Shown here one piece after another: positions 1 through 5,173 of a stretch of 5,173 bases of DNA. The DNA is from Lachnospiraceae bacterium (GTDB taxonomy: Bacteria; Bacillota; Clostridia; Lachnospirales; Lachnospiraceae). The stretch covers positions 1 to 5,173 of the forward strand of contig DPZM01000234.1 of NCBI GenBank assembly GCA_003535955.1. Reading direction: 5' to 3'. Below the pieces are notes generated by a model that was not told the DNA's origin, did no database searches, and saw only the letters and a list, made by a program, of their open reading frames with translations. A program made the position numbers and the translations under genes. How positions within the stretch are numbered: the first letter of the stretch is position 1; each line of letters starts with the position of its first letter.

Positions 1-251
1 AGCTCCTTGAGGAGCTGTGGAAGGATAAGAGGCCGCTCAGGCTGATGGGGATCGCATTGACTGACCTTTCCGACGGAAGCGAGCCCGTCCAGATGACCAT
101 GTTTCGGGAAGAAGAGCAGTTAAACAGGGAAAAAGGGCAGAAGCTTGATAGGGCAGTCGATTCCCTGCGTGATAAGTACGGGTCCGGCATCATAACCCGC
201 GGAAGCCTTATGAAGCTGGATATCAAAGTAGGAAGAAAAAACGAAAGGTAA
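1..251 (+). CDS. dinB: DNA polymerase IV-like Y-family polymerase, C-terminal fragment
   Basis: This is the 3' end of a gene that starts before the window; the frame is open from base 3 to the TAA at 249-251, giving the last 82 residues. The order of features matches the C-terminus of DinB/UmuC-type translesion polymerases. First comes the end of the little-finger domain, with a beta strand reading RPLRLMGIALTDLSDG. Next is QMTMF (bases 90-104), which fits the sliding-clamp binding motif QxxLF of these enzymes. Last is a charged tail, LDRAVDSLRDKYG followed by ITRGSLMK, seen in many clostridial homologues. The family copies past DNA lesions in the cytoplasm. The palm and catalytic carboxylates lie outside the window, so activity cannot be judged. 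The family call is firm. The exact paralogue (DinB or a UvrX/YqjW-like protein) is uncertain. An internal ATG at 45 is not the true start. Confidence 0.85.
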   Translation, partial: LLEELWKDKRPLRLMGIALTDLSDGSEPVQMTMFREEEQLNREKGQKLDRAVDSLRDKYGSGIITRGSLMKLDIKVGRKNER

Positions 252-256
252 ATACC

Positions 257-373
257 ATGAAGAAATCAATCATATCCGGATTGTTAATGATCGCAGTAAT
301 TATTGGAGGTTGTGGCAGCACGGGCAATGATAAAGACAAAGAGCCGGGTGAACCGGTAATTCCAATGAATTAA
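257..373 (+). CDS. Very small predicted lipoprotein, probably truncated by a frameshift
   Basis: A 38-residue frame begins at ATG 257, five bases after the polymerase stop. An AAAGG ribosome binding site (244-248) overlaps the end of the polymerase gene, so the two are probably co-transcribed and perhaps translationally coupled. The product begins MKKSIISGLLMIAVIIGGCG: a short basic n-region, a hydrophobic core and a lipobox-like IGGC with cysteine 19 as the lipidation site. A Gly/Asp/Lys/Glu-rich linker follows, and the frame then stops abruptly. Such linkers normally tether a folded domain outside the membrane, and none is present here. The following 36 codons in another frame look like the missing domain, so the gene is probably broken. 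The signal peptide is clear; the function is unknown. Confidence 0.55.
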   Translation: MKKSIISGLLMIAVIIGGCGSTGNDKDKEPGEPVIPMN

Positions 374-479
374 AGAGATCACTTTTAACCGGGCATGTAT
401 CCTTGCCGGTGAGCTTGCCGGGCTGAAAGGTGAGACCTACGCCGCAGGCGATATATTTGAGTTTGATTTTGCATTTTAA
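369..479 (+). pseudogene. Out-of-frame tail of the small lipoprotein gene (probable frameshift)
   Basis: This 36-codon stretch ends at TAA 477-479 and has no plausible start codon; its frame is closed upstream by TGA at 366-368 and TAA at 357-359. It reads IKEITFNRACILAGELAGLK and continues as GETYAAGDIFEFDFAF, which looks like a small beta-rich domain rather than random translation. Removing one A at 368/369 fuses it to the lipoprotein frame and gives a 73-residue protein with signal, lipobox, linker and this domain. A one-base insertion in the genome, or a sequencing or assembly error, would explain the arrangement. I do not recognise the family. The alternative is chance coding potential in a short intergenic region. 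Confidence 0.4.
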
Positions 480-501
480 GTCACGTTAGATGCGGTTTTA
501 T

Positions 502-526
502 GAGACAGAGAACCGTCCCCTGTCTC
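502..526. repeat. REP-like palindromic element (GAGACAG / CTGTCTC arms)
   Basis: A perfect 7-bp inverted repeat, GAGACAG (502-508) and CTGTCTC (520-526), encloses an 11-base loop with the core GAACCGTCCC (511-520, the last C belonging to the right arm). On the minus strand the core reads GGGGACGGTTCTCTGTCTC. From memory, this resembles a short dispersed repeat with a GGGGACGGTTCT core and palindromic ends found in many Firmicutes, often linked to IS200-like REP-associated transposases; that link is recall, not a search. No transposase gene lies in the window. There is no T-run after the hairpin, so it is not a typical intrinsic terminator. It sits 60 bases upstream of the large surface-protein gene. 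Confidence 0.6.
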
Positions 527-572
527 CTGGAAAGGAAACCATGAAATGTGTACTCGGAATACCTGTGATATG

Positions 573-579
573 AGGAGGG
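573..579 (+). promoter_or_regulatory. Strong ribosome binding site of the large surface-protein gene
   Basis: AGGAGGG lies six bases before ATG 586 and is a near-ideal Shine-Dalgarno sequence. It fixes the start, because an in-frame TGA at 571-573 excludes any upstream start and no later ATG has a comparable site close to a signal peptide. The A of that TGA is also the first base of this site. Confidence 0.85.
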
Positions 580-585
580 TTTCGG

Positions 586-708
586 ATGAAAAAAGAGATT
601 AGGATAATAAAGAGAATCACTGCATTTTGTTTGTGTTTTGCAATTACCATAAGCGGAGGTTTATTTAATATAGGTTTGCGACAGGTACAGGCAGGTGTTG
701 TAAGAGCA
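586..708 (+). other. Signal peptide of the large surface protein
   Basis: The n-region MKKEIRIIKR carries five basic residues. The hydrophobic core ITAFCLCFAITISGGLF follows. There are two candidate signal peptidase I sites: VQA|G after residue 36 and VRA|E after residue 41, both with the small or aliphatic -3 and Ala -1 residues the enzyme prefers. The second leads into an acidic mature N-terminus, EDTVKV, and is slightly favoured. Cysteines 15 and 17 lie inside the hydrophobic core and do not form a lipobox, so this is a secreted protein rather than a lipoprotein. Confidence 0.85.
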
Positions 709-3700
709 GAAGATACTGTAAAAGTAAGTAATCTGGCTCTTGTAAATGACAGAAGCAGAATAAGGGCTGTTCCATATGTGACCTATGAGATGAATGGCAT
801 ATCATATGATAGCAGAAAGACCGATACAAACTTAAATATGCTTATGTGGAGATCTTTGGGTACGTCCGCAAGAACAAAGGTGGCGGATCATATGTTTGCC
901 CCGATCATTCCGGTTCTGCCGTGCGGCCCAAGAAATCCCGTATATCTGACACGTACGTTTGGCTCGTTTGGCGCTGAGGAGATAAAGGATTGGTATTATG
1001 AGCAGACAGGCTGGAAAAGAGCATGGCAGTATTGCCGTGACAAGGTTGAAAATAAATACTGTAGTGAACTTGAGCCATATTACAGTGATAAGGCTTATGC
1101 GGAAATATTAAAGGATTTGACATATGAGGATATTCCGGGTTCGGGATTTTACGAGGTTGTCAATTCCGAGGCTCCTTATGCAAAGGAATGGCAGGATAAG
1201 TTCAAAAGCATAGAATTCTTTATGGAAACAGGTAAGGAGAATTATGATGCGGTTATAGTTATCAGGAATCAATGCCGTGAGGCATCCGTAAAGGCCATTA
1301 CTGGATGGACAATTCAGCAAATGCAGAGTATGGTATGCGGTCTTGTCAGGCCGACCCTTAATATGTCAACCGGCAGTTGGGGAACTTCTGAGGCGACAGG
1401 ATTATATACTAATTTTTGGACACTTATCAATGAGACAAGGGCATGCTATAACCTGATAAGATATTATTTTGGTCTGGATTATAATAATGAGACGATGACT
1501 GATGAGATATACGGATCAGCCGGGATTTCGGCAACTACGCCTAAGGATGCCGCGCAGATGATTAACAGCGTAGGACAATTAGCTGAGTATGACTACAGGC
1601 TGGCCGATTTTTGCTATAAAAGGGCTAAAGAGAACCGCGAGGAATGCGAGCATACCTGGCAGCCTATATATGAAAGGATGATGCGTGAGAAGGGCAAATG
1701 GGATGAAGAAGCTCAAAAACTTGTAGAAAAAAGCAAAGCAATAGATAAAAAGCTTGACGATATCAATGAGTCCGGCAAGACGGATTTAAAGATAATCCCC
1801 GCAATGTCAGCAGTGATTGAAGCTTATCCCGGTCCTGCTCCCGAAAAAGGGGAAAATGAGGCAGATGAAGCATATCTGATTCGTTGGAATAAGTGGAAGG
1901 AAGCCTTTGATACATGGAATACAAATGTAAAGGAAGCATCCGAACATCAGTGCAGCGTGATCGATAAAGATATGGCGGATTGGAAAAGAAATGCTGCAGA
2001 ATGCAGGGCTGAAGCAGTTGAAGAATATGGCCTTGAAGAATCGGATGAAATAAGAGGATATTTCAGTGAACCTGAAGGCAGTGAATTCTACTCTATATAT
2101 GTGTCGGGATATATGCTTGAATATGCTCCCGAAGAACAGACTACAGTGGAAGAACTGAAATGGATCGAACAGGATTCCGAAAGGGTAAACAGTTATTACA
2201 ATGAGCTTATCGGTAAGCAGGAGACGCTGATAAGCACTGCTGACAGTATTGTAGATGATAGTCTGACTGAATGGTCTTATATCCGTATAAAGTATGATAC
2301 ATTGAATTATTACGTAAGTGAGGCAATAAAGCTTGGAGCAACACAATTTGTATATGCAGATATGAATGAGAAGGAAAGAGAAGCAAAGGAAGTGATTAAT
2401 GACATTAAGACCCTTACTGCATATGTTAACACTAATTCAATTACCGAACTGAATAACAAAATTGATAAGATAAACACAAATCTGGAAGTAACAAAGACTA
2501 ATAATAAAACCTATAAAGCTGAGCTTCAGCGTACTTATAATGAATATCTTGACAACGTATACGAATACATGAACGCATGGAACGCATATATTTCGCTTGA
2601 CAGCGAGCAGAAGCAGTTCGTGCATGCACTTCCCTCATATGTGAAGAACCAGACAGCCATGAAGGTTGGTCCTGATTCGTATATGCTTACCGTTTATTCG
2701 GACAGCGAATTATATAAGCTTATTCATGATCAGAATATGGACGATATGAATGAGTACTACAAAAAGGTATCCGCGGCCACCAGAGAGTATTATGAGATTC
2801 TGAATCCGTACTTGGATATTTATGATGAATATAATGAGGCCAGAAATGCACTGATGGAAGTAGTTCACAGAGAGGAGGAAATGCTTGACGGATATTGTGC
2901 GTCCTATTTCAAGGGCAGGGCATGGAGTGCTGATGAAAGAGATAGTGATGAGCTGTACGGGGAATATGAGGAATATCTTAATAGGTATGGTATAGACACG
3001 AGCGGATGGATAGATTATTCGGAATTAAAAGAAGAATATGGGCAGAAAGATCCTGAGCTTACAGAGGATGATAAGAGGATCGGGGAGACATTAAGGGTGA
3101 TAGTGGAGGATCTGCACGGAGACGGTTCATATCACAGAGAGATCCTTGAACGATTTGAGTATCTTAAAAGGCAGGAGCCTGTTATCAGGAGAAAGATAAA
3201 AAGGGGGGCAGATTGGGGAGAAGAAATATATCCCGTTTACCTCAAGCCGATAGATGATATACTTTGGGGCGTGTTGGTTAAGATGCCCGGATATTCCATT
3301 ACGCTTGATACTATACGTGCGGGATACGCTGATGAGATCTGTATCCAGGATGAAATGGCAACGTGGCCTGATAATAACGGGCATTACGGTCTTACCGCAA
3401 GGCTTTATGATTTATACTTAAGAGTCAATGAGGACAATGATTACTATATCCCGGTTGACCATATTTCGAAAAAAGGCAACTTTAACAATATTAGCAATGA
3501 CAGTTACGGAGACGAAACCGGTGCAGATGCTGAATCATATTTCGATGTTGAACTGGGAGTCAGTAAAACCGCGCTTTTAGGAGTTGAAGTTTATCCGGAA
3601 AACGCCACATATAAGGATATAGTCTGGACGAGTGAAGATGAGGCTGTGGTAACAGTAGATAATTATGGGCAGATTAAAGGGATTAAGCCCGGAAATGCTG

Positions 3701-5173
3701 TTATAAAGGCTTTTTCCGCTGACACGCCATCTGAACCTCAGTATGATGAAGAGGGGGGAATAACAGGCTATCAATGTGATTCCTCATATTGTGTCGAATT
3801 CAATGTAAAGATTACGGAGAACAGTTCGATTCAGGATGACGATATAGATAATCCTTATGATCATGGGGATGTACAAGATGAGGACTGGCCGGATGATAAT
3901 ATTATTCCTCATGGTATCTGGTGTGGCGGGATATGTGATAAGGAGTACACAGGAAGCAAGGTGGCACAATCATTCCGTGTTTATGACGGGGAAAAATTGC
4001 TTAATGAAAAGGTTGATTATACTGTTTCGTATAAGAACAATATAAATGTATATACGATCGCGAAGGACGAACCGGGATTTGATCCAAAGAAGGCTCCTTC
4101 GGTAACCGTAACAGGAAAGGGTAATTACGATAGTAAGGAAACCGTATACTTTAAGATCCTACCGCCCAATATTTCCGGCGAGTATTTCAGTGCCGATGAT
4201 ATGACACTTGCAGAAACGGGAAAGAAGCAGACGATCAAGCCGGTGCTGTATTGGAAGGACAAAGCATTAAAGAACAAGACGGATTATACATTCAATATAT
4301 ATGCCGCAAGTGATACGGAGTTCAAAATTCCTCTTGGACAGGCCGTGACTGATATAGGAGACTATGTGTTACGATTCAGCGGAAGCGGTAACTTTACGGG
4401 AACAAGGGATATAAAACTTAAGCTGACATCTGAAGGTACTCTTGTAAGCAAGATGACAATTAAGAAGATATCGGCAGCCGTGTGGACAGGAGCCCCCATA
4501 ACTCCCGAGCCTGAGGTGCTCGACGGAAAGATACCTCTGGAGAAAGGCAAGCACTACTCCTTGTCCTATGCGTCAAATGTTGATCCGGGGACAGGTTATG
4601 TGATAATAACAGGAAACCCTGAAAACGGTTATGCCGGAAGCAGGAGAGTGTCCTTTAAGATCACAGCGCCTAAGTCTTCAAAGGCAGGAGCATATGATAT
4701 CAGTGAGGCTAAGGATACCGACAATAGGATTAATACAGATTATAATAAAACAGTCCCGTTCATGAAGGGCGGATCAAAGCCTGTTATAACAGTTACATTT
4801 AAGACCGGAGATGGTAAGGTTAAAAAGCTTGTTGAAGGACGCGACTACAGGGTTTCATATAAGAATAACAAGGCTTATGGCGGAGGCAGGACACCGATTG
4901 CGGTAGTGAGCGGAACGGGCAACTTCAAGGGAAAGAGAGAGCTGCCGTTTGTAATAGAAGAAAAGCCTCTAGATAATGTCGTATTACTGGCAGATGATAA
5001 GCCATTTAAGAATAAGGCCAACAGCTATACAACCAAGGTAACCCTTACGGATGAGGACGAGAAGAACCTGTCATCGGGAAAGGATTACGAGAAGGATATC
5101 AAATATACCTACGTGGAAGACACAGTAGTAACTGTTAACGGAGCTGACTTAACAAGAAAGAAGGGAGAGGCTG
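586..5173 (+). CDS. Giant secreted surface protein with helical stalk, Big_2 domain and Ig-like repeats (3' end missing)
   Basis: The frame is open from ATG 586 to the window edge, giving 1529 complete codons with no stop. Residues 1-41 form an export signal. Residues 46-320 match nothing I know; they hold PVYLTRTFGSFG (about 118-129) and cysteines 113, 150, 159, 230, 251 and 287. Residues 320-900 are acidic and rich in Glu, Lys and Tyr, with long helical and coiled-coil-like stretches (about 326-400 and 592-670). Residues 985-1077 form a Big_2 Ig-like domain, followed by four complete or near-complete diverged repeats and a partial fifth, each of roughly 70-100 residues. Such proteins are exported and work outside the cell as adhesins or scaffolds; I infer this role from architecture, with no enzymatic motif seen. 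A wall anchor would be expected beyond the window. The gene appears to stand alone, with its own strong ribosome binding site. Export and Ig-like repeats are firm; the biological role is not. Confidence 0.9.
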   Translation, partial: MKKEIRIIKRITAFCLCFAITISGGLFNIGLRQVQAGVVRAEDTVKVSNLALVNDRSRIRAVPYVTYEMNGISYDSRKTDTNLNMLMWRSLGTSARTKVADHMFAPIIPVLPCGPRNPVYLTRTFGSFGAEEIKDWYYEQTGWKRAWQYCRDKVENKYCSELEPYYSDKAYAEILKDLTYEDIPGSGFYEVVNSEAPYAKEWQDKFKSIEFFMETGKENYDAVIVIRNQCREASVKAITGWTIQQMQSMVCGLVRPTLNMSTGSWGTSEATGLYTNFWTLINETRACYNLIRYYFGLDYNNETMTDEIYGSAGISATTPKDAAQMINSVGQLAEYDYRLADFCYKRAKENREECEHTWQPIYERMMREKGKWDEEAQKLVEKSKAIDKKLDDINESGKTDLKIIPAMSAVIEAYPGPAPEKGENEADEAYLIRWNKWKEAFDTWNTNVKEASEHQCSVIDKDMADWKRNAAECRAEAVEEYGLEESDEIRGYFSEPEGSEFYSIYVSGYMLEYAPEEQTTVEELKWIEQDSERVNSYYNELIGKQETLISTADSIVDDSLTEWSYIRIKYDTLNYYVSEAIKLGATQFVYADMNEKEREAKEVINDIKTLTAYVNTNSITELNNKIDKINTNLEVTKTNNKTYKAELQRTYNEYLDNVYEYMNAWNAYISLDSEQKQFVHALPSYVKNQTAMKVGPDSYMLTVYSDSELYKLIHDQNMDDMNEYYKKVSAATREYYEILNPYLDIYDEYNEARNALMEVVHREEEMLDGYCASYFKGRAWSADERDSDELYGEYEEYLNRYGIDTSGWIDYSELKEEYGQKDPELTEDDKRIGETLRVIVEDLHGDGSYHREILERFEYLKRQEPVIRRKIKRGADWGEEIYPVYLKPIDDILWGVLVKMPGYSITLDTIRAGYADEICIQDEMATWPDNNGHYGLTARLYDLYLRVNEDNDYYIPVDHISKKGNFNNISNDSYGDETGADAESYFDVELGVSKTALLGVEVYPENATYKDIVWTSEDEAVVTVDNYGQIKGIKPGNAVIKAFSADTPSEPQYDEEGGITGYQCDSSYCVEFNVKITENSSIQDDDIDNPYDHGDVQDEDWPDDNIIPHGIWCGGICDKEYTGSKVAQSFRVYDGEKLLNEKVDYTVSYKNNINVYTIAKDEPGFDPKKAPSVTVTGKGNYDSKETVYFKILPPNISGEYFSADDMTLAETGKKQTIKPVLYWKDKALKNKTDYTFNIYAASDTEFKIPLGQAVTDIGDYVLRFSGSGNFTGTRDIKLKLTSEGTLVSKMTIKKISAAVWTGAPITPEPEVLDGKIPLEKGKHYSLSYASNVDPGTGYVIITGNPENGYAGSRRVSFKITAPKSSKAGAYDISEAKDTDNRINTDYNKTVPFMKGGSKPVITVTFKTGDGKVKKLVEGRDYRVSYKNNKAYGGGRTPIAVVSGTGNFKGKRELPFVIEEKPLDNVVLLADDKPFKNKANSYTTKVTLTDEDEKNLSSGKDYEKDIKYTYVEDTVVTVNGADLTRKKGEA
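1561..3180 (+). other. Helical, coiled-coil-like stalk region of the large surface protein
   Basis: Residues about 326-865 are dominated by Glu, Lys, Asp, Asn, Ala and Tyr, with few prolines over long runs, as expected for extended helices. The best heptad spacing is near residues 622-633, where L622, I626, I629 and L633 alternate by four and three. Near residues 664-680 the text AWNAYISLDSEQKQFV resembles the helix-turn of FIVAR-like three-helix modules (compare the common AYxxLxxEQKxxV pattern); there is only one copy and the match is weak. The region probably acts as a spacer that lifts the N-terminal head away from the cell, but it could itself bind a partner. Confidence 0.5.
3538..3816 (+). 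other. Big_2 (bacterial Ig-like group 2) domain
   Basis: Residues about 985-1077 follow the Big_2 pattern closely. A first strand with a Lys/Ala/Leu turn (VSKTALLGVEVYPENAT) is followed by IVWTSEDEAVVTVDNYGQIK and GIKPGNAVIKAFSA, matching the family's PxxAT, VxWxSSxxxVAxVdxxGxVxxxxxGxaxIxA consensus. The last strand, CVEFNVKIT, comes after an unusually long loop (about 1046-1066) that contains Cys1064; Cys1069 starts the strand. Such domains are stalk or binding modules in intimin-like and clostridial surface proteins. Confidence 0.85.
3910..5173 (+). repeat. Tandem diverged Ig-like repeats of the large surface protein (protein-level)
   Basis: Five units can be aligned by eye. Unit 1 (about residues 1109-1194) has GIWCGGICDKEYTG, VDYTVSYKNN and GKGNYDS, ending FKILP. 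Unit 2 (about 1196-1290) has KTDYTFNIY and GSGNFTG. Unit 3 (about 1291-1362) has VWTGAPITPEPEV, KHYSLSY and NGYAGS, ending FKITAP. Unit 4 (about 1363-1461) has GRDYRVSYKNN and GTGNFKG, ending FVIEEKP. Unit 5 starts near 1462 (LDNVVLLADDKPFKN) and is cut by the window edge. The order is constant: YTG-like strand, xKPxVxV strand, DYxVSYxNN strand, GxGN[YF]xG turn, closing FKI strand. I recall this pattern as common in very large Lachnospiraceae surface proteins. The units are too diverged to recombine easily at the DNA level. Confidence 0.8.

Larger units (their letters stand above)
480..585. other. Intergenic region before the large surface-protein gene
   Basis: These 106 bases lie between the lipoprotein remnant and the large gene. 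They hold the REP-like palindrome, a 10-codon ORF (541-573) and the AGGAGGG site. I see no convincing sigma-A promoter: the best pair is TTGATT (463-468) and TTAGAT (486-491) with 17-base spacing, which is a weak match at the -10. No terminator hairpin with a T-run is visible, so read-through from the polymerase operon cannot be excluded. Confidence 0.5.

Noticed and set aside
402..421. Direct repeat CTTGCCGG (402-409 and 414-421)
   Set aside because: It reflects the repeated Leu-Ala-Gly codons of the LAGELAG segment and has no array or flanking structure.
463..491. Possible promoter, TTGATT and TTAGAT with 17-base spacing
   Set aside because: The -10 matches only three of six consensus bases and the -35 four of six. 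In AT-rich DNA this is expected by chance.
502..535. Intrinsic terminator at the palindrome
   Set aside because: The stem is only 7 bp with an 11-base loop, and the bases after it (CTGGAAAGG) contain no T-run on the plus strand.
1807..2346. 179-codon open frame on the minus strand, and shorter minus-strand frames at 905-1123, 1108-1320, 2437-2625, 3127-3384, 3577-3774, 3784-3969 and 4362-4554
   Set aside because: All lie antisense to the continuous 1529-codon frame. Their translations are Cys/Phe/Ile/Ser-rich, as expected from reading Glu/Lys/Asp codons backwards, and they show no domain.
3857..4045. 62-codon plus-strand frame inside the large gene
   Set aside because: It overlaps the junction between the Big_2 domain and the first repeat, which is clearly coding in the other frame, and it has no recognisable ribosome binding site or motif.

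Overview
The window looks like a piece of a low-to-moderate GC Firmicutes chromosome, most likely a Lachnospiraceae-type gut or rumen clostridium (Butyrivibrio/Roseburia relatives). This is an inference from the strong AGGAGGG ribosome binding site, the style of the Y-family polymerase tail, the palindromic repeat, and above all the type of Ig-like repeats in the long secreted protein. I could not run a database search, so the family names rest on motifs read by eye.

Layout, all on the + strand. (1) Bases 1-251 are the 3' end of a DinB-like Y-family translesion DNA polymerase, including its clamp-binding motif. (2) Bases 257-373 encode a 38-residue lipoprotein. A coding-looking stretch in another frame (369-479) follows at once, and removing one base would join the two into a 73-residue protein, so this is probably a frameshifted small lipoprotein gene. 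(3) Bases 480-585 are a short intergenic region. It carries a perfect 7-bp inverted repeat around a GAACCGTCCC core, resembling a dispersed REP-like element of clostridia, then a tiny same-frame ORF and the ribosome binding site of the next gene. (4) From 586 to the window edge runs a single open frame of 1529 codons, unfinished at 5173. It encodes a very large exported protein.

Reading the large protein from the N-terminus gives: a signal peptide (about 1-41); a region I do not recognise (about 46-320) with several cysteines; a long, acidic, tyrosine-rich, largely helical stretch (about 320-900) with coiled-coil-like segments; a connecting domain (about 880-984); one group 2 bacterial Ig-like (Big_2) domain (about 985-1077); and a chain of diverged Ig-like repeats (about 1110 onward) marked by DYxVSYKNN and GxGN[YF]xG signatures. 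This is the architecture of a surface adhesin or scaffold with an N-terminal head, a stalk and beta-sandwich repeats. The C-terminal wall anchor, if there is one, lies outside the window.

The genes do not form an evident pathway. The polymerase is a housekeeping or SOS gene, and the lipoprotein remnant, the repeat and the surface-protein gene look like a variable region beside it. The least explained parts are the N-terminal and helical regions of the large protein and its cysteines, which all lie in the first 1117 residues. I see no RNA genes, CRISPR array, transposase gene or convincing terminator.
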